Shown: in pieces, positions 27,707 through 35,845 of the stretch
How the letters are laid out: every line of letters begins with the position of its first letter
How positions within the stretch are numbered: position 1 is the first letter of the stretch
Assembly (NCBI GenBank): GCA_963788585.1
Contig: CAWBHA010000003.1
Coordinates: 62,001-126,000, forward strand
From: Bog-473 sp963788585
GTDB lineage: Bacteria > Actinomycetota > Acidimicrobiia > Acidimicrobiales > RAAP-2
Length of the DNA: 64,000 nucleotides
Direction: 5' to 3'
Program-made: the position numbers and the translations under genes
Notes under the pieces: generated by a model
The model's database searches: none
What the model was told of the DNA's origin: nothing
What the model saw: the letters and a program-made list of their open reading frames with translations, nothing else

Positions 27707-27721
27707 CCGGTCAGGCCCCTG

Positions 27722-30496
27722 TCAGGGCGTGACGTCGATCGTGGCCGTGGCCAGGTTGTTCGCGTAGTCGGTATCGGGGGTCTCGGACAGGGCAAAGCCC
27801 AACACCGTGACAGCTCGAGACCCGTCCTGCCTGACGCTGTGCGTCCCAGCGCCGGGCCGCCAGGAACGGCCATGCCAGGAGCCGCCGCGCCAAGCATTCT
27901 CTTTGCCGTACCCGCCTTGCGGGGAGCCGAATGCCACGAAGTTCACGGAGAAGCTTGCCGCGGAACCCGCGTCCAGCGATCCGAGGAACCACGTGTCGAC
28001 GTTCCCGATCCACAACCCGTGCGCCCCTGCGACACGCTCGAAGCCGAACGGAAGCGCGAGGTCCGCCGTGACGGACCGGGCCGTGGCCGGGCCGGCATTG
28101 CTCACCGTGAGGGTGCAGGAGCCAAGGGCGCCTCGCCGAATGGAGCTCGGACACGCGAGGGCGGCCGAGACGTCGGCGTCGGGCGACGGTGGCGGCGGCG
28201 TGCTCACGGCAACGCTGAAGGGCCCCGCCGTGGCGTCGGCGGCGCTGTTCGAGGCGACGACCGAGTAGGTGAACGACGACGTGCCTGCCGGTGGCGTCCC
28301 CGACAACGCCCCCGACACCACATCGATGCTCAACCACGACGGTGCGCCTGGCGCCAGCGCGAAGGTCGGCACGGGGACGCCAGAGGCTGCGAAGACGTAG
28401 GCGTAGTCGTCACCGACGGTGGCTGCGCCGGGCGGCGAATCGGCGGTGAACGCCGGTACCTGGTCGACCGGAATGGTGACGGTCACCGTGGGCGCAGCCG
28501 CGTAGCTCGCGTTGCCGGCCTGGTTGGCGTCGACGACGCACGAGCCGGCCGCGTCGTACTCGAGAGTGGCGCCATTGGGACCGGACGCGCTGCACACCCC
28601 GGGATCGCTTCCCGGATCCACGGAGAAGGTCACCGGGTTGCCCGACCCACCTCCGCTGGCCGAGAGCGTGGCCGACTGCCCGACAATGCCGACGGCGGGC
28701 GGCGTGAACGTGATGGCCTGTGGTGCGGCGATCACGGTGTCCGCTTCGATCGCGGTCGTGGTGCCGCCGGTGTCGGCCTGTCCCGGGGGGACGCTCGCCG
28801 TGGCCAGGTCCGTAAAGGCGCCGCCGGTGACCAGCGTCGTCGGCAAGGCACCCAACAGCTCGAACGTGGCGGAGGCGCCATTGGGCAGGGTGATCCCTGT
28901 CCACGCGTAGGCGTTTCCGCCAAGACTCGAGAAGCCCGTCCCGCTGAGCGTGCTCACCGCGACGAACGCACTGAACCCGTCACTGAACGAGTCGGACACC
29001 GTGGCATTCGTCGCGGTGGAAGGCCCGTTGTTGGTGAGCGTGATGGTGTAGGTGTCCGACGCCCCGGCGTAGACGCTCCCGATGCTGTCGCTGACCACCA
29101 CCGAGAGATCGGACGCCGGAACGACGGCGACCGATGCCGACTCGGTCTGGGCCAGCGGACTCTGGTCGCTCGTCGCCGAGGCCGTGGTCGTGTCGGACTC
29201 CAAGGCGACCGGGGCGTCCGTCGCCTCGGTGTAAGTCAGGTCGTCCGAGGCACCAGCGGCGAGTGACGGGATCGACCAGGTCAGGACGTCGCCGGTGAGC
29301 GCTGTGGTCCCGTCCGACGCGACGACGCCGGAATCGAGCGTGAAGGCCGATGGCATCGAGACCGGAACCACCAGGTCGGTCTGGGCGACGGCTGTGGAGT
29401 TGGAGACGGTCACCTGATAGGTGACATCGGTACCGGCCAGGGCCGATTCGCTCGTTGCCGTGCCCACGCCGTCGCCGTCGTAGGAGGCGATGGCGACGCC
29501 GATGGACCCGACCGAGCCCGACCCGGTCACGACATCGGAGTCGGTTGCGTAGGCGACCGGGTTGGTGTCGATCTCCCCGGGATTCGTCGCCACGGACGCC
29601 TGGTTGACGAAAGCGCTTCCTGCTGCGAGCGAAGACGGCACCGACACCGCCAAGTCGAACGTCACACTGGAACCCGCGCCCACATCGACATCGGTCCACT
29701 GGAATTCGCCAGCGCCAAGATCCTCGAACACTGCGTCGGCGCTCGAGCTCTCCTCGCCGAGTGACGCGACATCGGCGTTGAACTGGTCGGAGACGGTCAC
29801 GCCGTCCGCGTCCGACGGACCGTTGTCGGCCAGCGTGATCGTCTCGATCGGCGTGTCGCCGGGTGCGACGCTCCCCATGCCGTCGCTGACACTGATCGCG
29901 AGGTCGGCGGCGGGGACGACGTCGACCGAGGCGGCCGCGGTGCTCGCCGAGGTGCTCTGGTCGCTCGTCGCCGATGCGGTGGTCGTCGCCTGTTCGAATG
30001 CGGGTGGGGCGTCGGTGGTCTCGGTATAGGTGAGGGTGTCCGAGGAGGAGGGGGCGAGCGAGGGGATCGACCACGTGAGGACGCCCCCCGCGTTGGACGT
30101 CGTGCCCGCCGAGGTCGTCACGGTCGTGGCGTCGAAGGTGAAGGTGGACGGCAGGGTCACCGACACCGACACGTCGGTCTGGCCCTGCGACGCCGAGTTC
30201 GCCACGGTCACCTGATACGTGAAGTCCGAGCCGGCCTGCCCCGCCTCGGTCGTCGTTGTGCTCACGCTGTCTCCGGCGTACGAGGCGATGCTGACGCCGA
30301 GGGCACCACCGGCAGGGGTGGAGGATCCCGCCGGAGATGCGTCCAGCGATCCGATCGCCTGCCCCGCACAGAGTGCGACCGAAGCCGACGCGACGAGTGC
30401 GAACGTCCCACGCCGGAGGCGGTGGCGTCGGGCGGTTGGCGGAAACGTGCTGGCCTCCCGCAGCCCCGATCGGCGGCGACGCTCCACGTTCGGCAT
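27722..30496 (-). CDS. Secreted DUF11/Ig-like repeat surface protein (924 residues)
   Basis: A GAGGAGG ribosome binding site lies six bases before the ATG. A signal peptide (FALVASASVALCAGQAIG) is followed by two pairs of DUF11-type domains, each pair starting VSIASYAGD or VAIASYDGD and carrying YQVTV-NS, LTWSIPSLA, TATASATSDQS, then L-DNGPS or LTNNGPS. Next are an Ig-like domain with two Cys, a single He_PIG-type domain (PSWLSIDVVSGALSGTPP), and a final DUF11 domain with VSNAGPATA. It has no LPXTG or C-terminal helix. It shares domain types, not close sequence, with the giant adhesin. Role: probably cell-surface or extracellular matrix. Confidence 0.8.
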   Translation of the reverse strand: MPNVERRRRSGLREASTFPPTARRHRLRRGTFALVASASVALCAGQAIGSLDASPAGSSTPAGGALGVSIASYAGDSVSTTTTEAGQAGSDFTYQVTVANSASQGQTDVSVSVTLPSTFTFDATTVTTSAGTTSNAGGVLTWSIPSLAPSSSDTLTYTETTDAPPAFEQATTTASATSDQSTSASTAAASVDVVPAADLAISVSDGMGSVAPGDTPIETITLADNGPSDADGVTVSDQFNADVASLGEESSSADAVFEDLGAGEFQWTDVDVGAGSSVTFDLAVSVPSSLAAGSAFVNQASVATNPGEIDTNPVAYATDSDVVTGSGSVGSIGVAIASYDGDGVGTATSESALAGTDVTYQVTVSNSTAVAQTDLVVPVSMPSAFTLDSGVVASDGTTALTGDVLTWSIPSLAAGASDDLTYTEATDAPVALESDTTTASATSDQSPLAQTESASVAVVPASDLSVVVSDSIGSVYAGASDTYTITLTNNGPSTATNATVSDSFSDGFSAFVAVSTLSGTGFSSLGGNAYAWTGITLPNGASATFELLGALPTTLVTGGAFTDLATASVPPGQADTGGTTTAIEADTVIAAPQAITFTPPAVGIVGQSATLSASGGGSGNPVTFSVDPGSDPGVCSASGPNGATLEYDAAGSCVVDANQAGNASYAAAPTVTVTIPVDQVPAFTADSPPGAATVGDDYAYVFAASGVPVPTFALAPGAPSWLSIDVVSGALSGTPPAGTSSFTYSVVASNSAADATAGPFSVAVSTPPPPSPDADVSAALACPSSIRRGALGSCTLTVSNAGPATARSVTADLALPFGFERVAGAHGLWIGNVDTWFLGSLDAGSAASFSVNFVAFGSPQGGYGKENAWRGGSWHGRSWRPGAGTHSVRQDGSRAVTVLGFALSETPDTDYANNLATATIDVTP

Positions 30497-30947
30497 CGCA
30501 TTCCTCCTCGTGGCTCTGCTTCGCGCACATCCCGGACGCGTCTGTCGTTCATTATCAAGCCGCTCGGCGGCCGTGTCTCTGGGAAATAAGTCCAGTTGTC
30601 ACCGGCCAGAACATGTGCACAACGCGCACACGCTTGCCATTGAGACAACAGACGGACACAACGTCGCGGCGCTTACATTGCGACGGCGCGGAAGAGGAGG
30701 CGATCGACAGCGAGGCCAGGCCGGGCGCTTGCCCCACTACGGCCCGCGCGGGAACATGGGCGCCGACATGCCATTCCGTTAGGTCTGATCCGAACCCGGC
30801 TGCCCCGATCCGGCCGATGGCTCGGCGCGTGCGCGCGGGCCACGACCGCGGTGTCGCACGCCTGCGCGCAGTACCCCTCGACGCAGCACCCGTGGGCCTC
30901 CGGCCCCGCTCGGTCCCATCAGGTCCGAGCGGGAGGAGCACCCCACC
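30497..30947. other. Divergent intergenic region between DUF11 protein and TlyA-like methyltransferase
   Basis: This 451-base gap has a lower-GC stretch near 30545-30680 that could hold promoters for both genes. All frames through it read as Arg/Ala-rich shadows. No RNA gene or conserved motif was recognised. A GGGAGGAG ribosome binding site at its right end serves the methyltransferase. Confidence 0.4.
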
Positions 30948-31682
30948 ATGTCACCCACGAAGCGCGTCTCTTTCGTCGCGCTCACCACGCTGCTGCGAAA
31001 CAGATTCCCCGAAATCGCCGACCCGGGACGCGCCATCACCAGTGGAAACGTGATCGTCGACGGCGCATTCGTCACCAACCCGCGGTCACGTGTCCGGGCC
31101 GACGCGGCCATCAGAGTGGTGACGCCGAAGGTCCTTCGGGGCACGCAGAAGTTGCGGGGGGCTCTCGGGTCGCTCCCGGTACCGGTTACCGGCGCCGTCG
31201 CGCTTGACCTCGGCGCCGCCGCTGGCGGCTTCACCGTCGCGCTTCTCGAAGCGGGAGCGCGACGGGTCTATGCGGTCGATGCCGGGTCGGGCCAGCTGCG
31301 GGGCTGGTTGCGGGCAGACCCGCGCGTCGTCAACTGCGAGCGCACCAACCTGGGCACCCTCGGCCGACACGTGGTGCCCGAACCCGTCGGAGTCGTGACG
31401 ATTGACCTGTCCTACCTGGCGCTCGTCGACGCTCTGCCACAACTGCGCCAGGAGTTGCTTGCGCCCCATGCCCATCTGCTCGCGCTGGTCAAGCCCACCT
31501 ACGAGCTGCGCGCCGGCGCGCTCGCCGCGGACCCGGGGGCCGTGGCGAGCGCCGTCACCGCGGTTCGGCGTGCCATGGAGGGTCTCGGCTGGTCGGTTGA
31601 GGCCGAGGTGCCCTCGGCGATCGCGGGGTCGCGTGGCGCGGTCGAGGTCTTCCTCCACGGCGTCCGAACCGCCACCGCGTGA
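30948..31682 (+). CDS. TlyA-family rRNA methyltransferase-like protein (S4 + FtsJ-type domains)
   Basis: GGGAGGAG lies nine bases before the ATG. The N-terminal 55 residues resemble an S4 RNA-binding domain (ITSGNVIVDGAFVTNPRSRVR). The Rossmann methyltransferase domain has the SAM motif DLGAAAGGFT, then VYAVDAGSGQL, the catalytic-type Asp in VTIDLSYLAL and Lys in LVKPTYEL. These match TlyA, which 2'-O-methylates cytidines in 16S and 23S rRNA. At 244 residues it is shorter than mycobacterial TlyA, and its S4 part is diverged, so it may be a paralogue with a different RNA target. Confidence 0.8.
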   Translation: MSPTKRVSFVALTTLLRNRFPEIADPGRAITSGNVIVDGAFVTNPRSRVRADAAIRVVTPKVLRGTQKLRGALGSLPVPVTGAVALDLGAAAGGFTVALLEAGARRVYAVDAGSGQLRGWLRADPRVVNCERTNLGTLGRHVVPEPVGVVTIDLSYLALVDALPQLRQELLAPHAHLLALVKPTYELRAGALAADPGAVASAVTAVRRAMEGLGWSVEAEVPSAIAGSRGAVEVFLHGVRTATA

Positions 31683-32043
31683 TCGGGCCCAACGCACTGA
31701 TGCGGGCTGGGAGTGCGACCCGCTCCGGAGCGTGAAGAGCTCAGCGCGAATCAGATTTCGAAGGTCTCCCCGCGGACGCAGTGAATGGTGAGGGCGGCCG
31801 CGACGGCACCCTCGACCGCCTGGGCGCCACGAAGCATCCCACTCCCCTCGGTCAGCACGGACTGCCTCGCCGCGGCCGGACCGAGGCCAGCTCCGTGACG
31901 TGGCTCACGCGTTGGAGTTTTGCCTACCCAGGGGGCGGGTAGTGGGAACGTCGACGGGGTGTCGTCGGGTGGCCGGGCAGCGGGATACCCGATCAGCACA
32001 GGTCACCCCCTTTGGATCGGCTCGGTGCACTGGATGTGACTCG
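31683..32043. other. Intergenic region upstream of flavin reductase-like gene
   Basis: This 361-base stretch has no gene I can support. A minus-strand frame (31751-31999) ends in a short protein-like tail (GSGMLRGAQAVEGAVAAALT) but has no ribosome binding site and no recognisable family. A run AGGGGGCGGGTAGTGGG lies at about 31931-31947. Confidence 0.35.
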
Positions 32044-32607
32044 ATGGGGCTCGGCGTGATGCGGAGAGGGACGGCGGCAGATTCGGGGTCCCCCGAGGGC
32101 CCCGGCGCAGCGTCGCATGAAGCATCCGGTGACCTCGCGCCGTTCTTGGCGCTGGTCGACTACCCCTTCTATGTCGTCACAGCCCGGTCGCCCGACGGCG
32201 ACATGAGCGGATGTCTCGCCGGGTTCGTCACCCAGTGCAGCATCCATCCACCGAACTTCCTGGCCTGCATCTCGAAACGCAACCACACGCTGCCGGTGGC
32301 CGAGCGCGCGACCGGCATGGGGCTCCACCTCCTCGGCGAGGACCAGGAGGACATGGCCCGGCTGTTCGGGGAGGAGACCGGCGACCTGGTCGACAAGTTC
32401 GCAGCCGTGGACTGGCGGCTCGGTTCAACCGGTGCGCCATTGCTGGTGGAGTCGGCGGTCTGCCTGGAGGGCCAGACTCTGGGTCACTTCTCGCTCGGCG
32501 ATCACGAGGGCTTCCTGTTGCGCGCCGTGCGCTCGGTGGCTGGCGGCCACGCTGGGCTGCTGACCTACCGCGACGCACCGCCCCTGGAGCCGGGGCATCC
32601 GGCCTGA
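32044..32607 (+). CDS. Flavin reductase-like (FMN-binding split barrel) protein
   Basis: After a short low-complexity N-terminus, the product shows the flavin reductase layout: YPFYVVTARSPDGDMSGCLAGF, then a second strand with QCSIHPPNFLACISKRNHT, and a later HFSLGDHEGFLL with the dimer-contact His. The enzyme would reduce FMN with NAD(P)H, or simply bind FMN. ATG 32044 and ATG 32059 are both possible starts, and the frame is open further upstream. No oxygenase partner is adjacent, so the electron acceptor is unknown. Confidence 0.75.
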   Translation: MGLGVMRRGTAADSGSPEGPGAASHEASGDLAPFLALVDYPFYVVTARSPDGDMSGCLAGFVTQCSIHPPNFLACISKRNHTLPVAERATGMGLHLLGEDQEDMARLFGEETGDLVDKFAAVDWRLGSTGAPLLVESAVCLEGQTLGHFSLGDHEGFLLRAVRSVAGGHAGLLTYRDAPPLEPGHPA

Positions 32608-32697
32608 TCCATCCGCCGGCTCGGCGATCGGAGGTTCCCGGACCCATCCCGCAGCTCGGGAGCCGATCGATACGCCGAGGGCTTCAGGCGATATGGC

Positions 32698-33147
32698 TCA
32701 CGTGCCCGCTGCGCCCTCGAAGTCGAAGGGCTGCACCAGGCTCATCATGTTCCCCGAGTCGTCACGCAGCGTCGCCTCGATCCCGTAGGGCCGTTCGGCC
32801 GGCTCGGCGAGGAACGTCACGCCGTTGGCCAGCAATTCCTCGTACGTCCGCGCACAGTCGTCCGTCTGCATGACGCCGACCCCCATCGATCCCCCGGCGA
32901 CGAGCGCCCGCAGCTGGGCGGCCGCCTCCGGCGACCGGCCCATGTCGCACGAGGAGAGGATGATCTGGAGGTCGGGTTGATCCTTGGGACCGACGGTCAG
33001 CCACCGGAAGCCTGCGCCGGCACCCTCGAATTCCTCCCCCATCGTGATGTCGAAGCGCTCTTCGAACCCGAGCTTCTCGGTGTAGAAGGCCTTCGCCGAG
33101 TCCTGGTCCAAGACGAAAACGCTCGCGTGGGACATGCGCCTGATCAT
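32698..33147 (-). CDS. VOC-superfamily (glyoxalase-like) protein
   Basis: GGAAGGAAA upstream favours the ATG at 33147 (MIRRMSHASVFVLD), giving 149 residues; the frame continues to 33198 without signs of coding. The two beta-alpha-beta-beta-beta modules are visible: SVFVLDQDSAKAFYTEKLGF at the start and GIEATLRDDSGNMMSLVQPF at the end. Family members are glyoxalases, dioxygenases or drug-binding proteins; the metal ligands are not obvious here. It follows the AraC-type regulator by about 80 bases, a pairing common in actinobacteria, so the regulator probably controls it. Confidence 0.85.
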   Translation of the reverse strand: MIRRMSHASVFVLDQDSAKAFYTEKLGFEERFDITMGEEFEGAGAGFRWLTVGPKDQPDLQIILSSCDMGRSPEAAAQLRALVAGGSMGVGVMQTDDCARTYEELLANGVTFLAEPAERPYGIEATLRDDSGNMMSLVQPFDFEGAAGT

Positions 33148-33225
33148 GGTGTCGTTTCCTTCCTCGACGTATTCGGCCACCGGCATCACCACCGGCATGG
33201 GGGCCGGTGGTGGCGGGTCGTCAGC

Positions 33226-33720
33226 TCACGGTACGGCGGTCTGCCCCGCGCGGGCTTCTCCGAGGTTGCGCTCTTTCCCGTCCGGCCGGGGACGACCCCA
33301 GTCCATGAGGAAGCACCCCGGAACCGGAGGCGGCCCGCCGCGTGCCGCCGACGCGCGCTGGAAGGCGCTCGGCGACATGCCGACGAGCTCGGAGAAGCGG
33401 GAGCTGAACGAGCCGAGGCTCGAGAAGCCGACGAGCATGCACACCTCGGTCACCGTGAGGTTGGCGCTGCGCAGGAGGTTCTTGGCCCGCTCCACCCGCC
33501 GCCGAGTCAGGTAGTTCGCGGGCGTCTCGCCATAGGCGTCCTTGAAGGCGCGGGCGAAGTGGAACTTGGAGAAGCCCGCGTGTGCCGCCAACTGCTCGAG
33601 ATCGAGGGGATCGGCAAAGTGCAGGTCCATCAGGTCCCGCGCGGACCGGAGCGACGCCAAGCGCTCGCTGCCACTCACCCGCTGCACCGTACCGTCCCGG
33701 TGCGCCGGGGGGAGACGCAC
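33226..33720 (-). CDS. AraC-family transcriptional regulator
   Basis: The 164-residue protein is mostly the AraC DNA-binding domain. The first helix-turn-helix is at LDLEQLAAHAGFSKFHFARAF and the second at LTVTEVCMLVGFSSLGSFSSRF, ending with GMSPSAFQ. There is no recognisable N-terminal ligand domain, so it belongs to the short AraC type. It lies between the alpha/beta hydrolase gene (29 bases upstream) and the VOC gene (about 80 bases downstream), all on the minus strand. Confidence 0.88.
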   Translation of the reverse strand: MRLPPAHRDGTVQRVSGSERLASLRSARDLMDLHFADPLDLEQLAAHAGFSKFHFARAFKDAYGETPANYLTRRRVERAKNLLRSANLTVTEVCMLVGFSSLGSFSSRFSELVGMSPSAFQRASAARGGPPPVPGCFLMDWGRPRPDGKERNLGEARAGQTAVP

Positions 33721-33749
33721 CGGGACGGTGGCGGTCGGGCGAGGGCAGG

Positions 33750-34694
33750 TCAGGCGTGGGCCTCCCAGAAGTCCCGAAGCAGGGGGACGAGGTCGGCCGC
33801 CCGCTCATCGGGCCAGAACAGCATGGCGTCGGGGACGAGGGTGACTCTCTCCACGCCGGGGATCATCTCGGCCAGGCGCTCCGCCCACGCCGGCTCGAAG
33901 AAGGCGTCGCCGGTGCCCCAGGCGATCTGTGTCGGCGCGTGCAGCTCGGCCAGCAGCGGTTCGACCGCCAGAAGCTCCTCTGTCGTCGGCGCCGTGAGGA
34001 GGCGCTCGAGGCCCTTGCCCTGGTCGCCGACGAAGGGGGCGAGATAGCTGGTCAGGAGCTCGTCGGACAGCTCTTGTGGCTCGGCATACCCCATGGCGAA
34101 GCCGACCTCGGAGCGCGCCACCGTGAGATCGGCGGCCATGGCCGCCACCATCGGCCCGAACTCGCCCGACTCCGCCAGCGCAACGAAGGGCCTGAAGAGC
34201 TCCGGCGGGAAGTTGTCGTGCACGTCGCAATTGGTCAGGGTCAGCGTGCGGATGCGCTGCGGGTAGCGGGCAGCGAAGACCTGGGCCAGCGCGCCGCCGG
34301 TGTCGTTGGCGACGACATCGACCTGCTCGAGCTCGAGGCGCGTGCAGAGCTCGTCGATCGTGGCGGCCAGCCCGTTGAAGGTCAGCTGCTGTGCGGCGCC
34401 GGTGCCCCGCGGGGCCGGGGTGGCGCCGTGAGCGGGAAGGTCCGGGGCGATGCAGCGGCGCACGTCGGCCACGTCCCAGATGACATTGCGCCAGAGGTCC
34501 GCGTTGACGAGCACGCCGTGGAGGAACAGTGCCACAGGGTCCGCGGGGTCCCCGTGGTCGACGTAGGCGACGTCGCCGCCCCCGAGGCCGATGGTCGTGC
34601 GGGGCAGCACGGTCGTTCCGGTCCCCGCGGTCGCTGCGCTCGCTGTCCGCGTGGTTGACGTCGGTGTGGTCGGGGTCTTCGTGCGTGGGGTCAT
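33750..34694 (-). CDS. Alpha/beta hydrolase with haloalkane-dehalogenase-like Asp nucleophile but no clear catalytic His
   Basis: The 314-residue protein has a low-complexity Thr-rich N-terminus (about 30 residues), the oxyanion HG motif in FLHGVLVNADLW, a nucleophile elbow ANDTGGALA (Asp instead of Ser, as in haloalkane dehalogenases), and an acid in WGTGDAFFEP. Near the C-terminus, where the family has G-A-G-H-F-P, it reads VPDAMLFWPDER with no His. It may be inactive, use another residue, or act by a non-hydrolytic route. It diverges from a TetR gene across an operator and probably leads an operon with AraC and VOC genes. Confidence 0.8.
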   Translation of the reverse strand: MTPRTKTPTTPTSTTRTASAATAGTGTTVLPRTTIGLGGGDVAYVDHGDPADPVALFLHGVLVNADLWRNVIWDVADVRRCIAPDLPAHGATPAPRGTGAAQQLTFNGLAATIDELCTRLELEQVDVVANDTGGALAQVFAARYPQRIRTLTLTNCDVHDNFPPELFRPFVALAESGEFGPMVAAMAADLTVARSEVGFAMGYAEPQELSDELLTSYLAPFVGDQGKGLERLLTAPTTEELLAVEPLLAELHAPTQIAWGTGDAFFEPAWAERLAEMIPGVERVTLVPDAMLFWPDERAADLVPLLRDFWEAHA

Positions 34695-34702
34695 GTCGTC
34701 AC

Positions 34703-34726
34703 TTTATATACCAACTGTCTGTTTGT
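34703..34726. promoter_or_regulatory. Divergent promoter and probable TetR operator
   Basis: ACCAAC-TGTCT-GTTTGT (34710-34726) is an imperfect inverted repeat; the half-sites differ at one base. On the minus strand TATAAA (34703-34708) could be the hydrolase -10 box, with the operator between it and TTTACA upstream. The only 54-base gap between hydrolase and TetR genes contains it, as expected for a regulator controlling itself and its neighbour. Confidence 0.6.
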
Positions 34727-34748
34727 AAAGAGCCAGTAGGATTCCCCC

Positions 34749-35333
34749 GTGCCCACCCAGGCAGAACGCACGGAGGCCACCCGCGGCCGGTTGATCGCCA
34801 CGGCCCGGCGCCTCTTCGCGGAGAAGGGCTTCGCGGCGACCTCGACCGAGGAGATCCTGAGCGAGGCCGCGGTCAGTCGCGGCGCGCTCTACCACCACTT
34901 CCCGAGCAAGACCGACCTGTTCCAGGCGACCTTCGAGGCCGTCGAGGACGAGGTGACGGCGCAGGTCCTCGCGGCCGCGACGGCCGGGGGCGAGACCGAC
35001 CCCATGCGCATCCTCGAGCTCGGCTTCGACGCGTTCTTGGACCAGTGCGTCAATCCGGAGGTGCAGCGCATCGTCATGCTCGACGGCCCCACCGTCCTCG
35101 GGTGGGACACCTGGCACGAGCTCGACGAGCGCTACGCCTTCGGCACGCTCAAGACGGTGCTCGGCCTGGCGGCGCAGACCGGGCGCATCGAGGAATCGGC
35201 CGTCGACCCGCTGGCCCATCTCCTCCTCGGCGCCATCATGCAGGCGGGCATGGTGGTCGCCCGCGCCCACGATGCGGTCGCGGCGAAGCAGGCGATGGCG
35301 GCGTCGTTCGGGCGCCTCGTCTCCTCGCTCTGA
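34749..35333 (+). CDS. TetR-family transcriptional repressor
   Basis: The 194-residue protein (GTG start) has the TetR N-terminal DNA-binding domain: TRGRLIATARRLFAEKGF, then TSTEEILSEAAVSRGALYHHF and PSKTDLFQATF. The C-terminal ligand domain contains LDGPTVLGWDTWHELDERY, typical of a large actinobacterial group. It diverges from the alpha/beta hydrolase gene with a palindromic site between them, so local repression is likely. Its last about 98 bases overlap the convergent thioesterase frame. Confidence 0.92.
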   Translation: MPTQAERTEATRGRLIATARRLFAEKGFAATSTEEILSEAAVSRGALYHHFPSKTDLFQATFEAVEDEVTAQVLAAATAGGETDPMRILELGFDAFLDQCVNPEVQRIVMLDGPTVLGWDTWHELDERYAFGTLKTVLGLAAQTGRIEESAVDPLAHLLLGAIMQAGMVVARAHDAVAAKQAMAASFGRLVSSL

Positions 35334-35835
35334 GCATCGCCGCCGACGCCGGCGTGGCTCGTACAGGCCCCGACTCGGTGACCCACCCGGGCAGCCGGGT
35401 CGGGCGACCGTGCCCGTCGACGCAGCCGTGGACGCTGACGGCCGTTGCCCGCTCGCTCCCGGCCACGCTCAAGAGGTAGGCGATCTGAAAGGTGGCGCGC
35501 GTCACGGCGCCCACCGTCAGCGCGACCTCGACCTCCTCGTCGAAGTGCAGGGGCCGCCGGTACCGGACGAACACCTCGAGGACGGGGAATTCCCGGCGTC
35601 CGTCCCTCGGGCCCGCCTTCCCGTCGCCCGACGGCGCATCGCTACCGGACCGAACCGCTTCGTACGGGTGGCCGATCGAACGCAGGTACTCGACCCGGGC
35701 CTCCTCGAGGTACGGCAGGTACGCCGCGTGGTGCACGACACCCATGGCGTCGGTCTCGGCGAACCGGGTCCGCAGCCGGTGGACGAAGCTGTAGTCCGCC
35801 GGGTCGCGCGAAGGCTCGAGGGACTGGCGGGACAC
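35236..35835 (-). CDS. YbgC/FcbC-type acyl-CoA thioesterase (hotdog fold) with extended C-terminus
   Basis: The core (about 15-150) has the 4-hydroxybenzoyl-CoA thioesterase pattern: FAETDAMGVVHHAAYLPYLEEAR with the catalytic-position Asp, then the central helix VEYLRSIGHPYEAVR and strands VFVRYRRPLHFDEEVEV. After GWVTESG the last 45 residues are Arg/Pro-rich and overlap the 3' end of the TetR gene, suggesting a lost stop. The family is usually about 140-150 residues. It starts ten bases after the stop of the second thioesterase, so the two probably form an operon acting on acyl-CoA. Confidence 0.8.
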   Translation of the reverse strand: MSRQSLEPSRDPADYSFVHRLRTRFAETDAMGVVHHAAYLPYLEEARVEYLRSIGHPYEAVRSGSDAPSGDGKAGPRDGRREFPVLEVFVRYRRPLHFDEEVEVALTVGAVTRATFQIAYLLSVAGSERATAVSVHGCVDGHGRPTRLPGWVTESGPVRATPASAAMLRARRRGARTTPPSPASPRPHRGRGRPPCPPA

Positions 35836-35845
35836 GGTCCGCCGA

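Noticed and set aside
31751..31999. Small minus-strand frame in the gap after the TlyA-like gene
   Set aside because: No ribosome binding site, no homology I recognise, and a Pro/Arg-rich first half. Only the tail looks protein-like.
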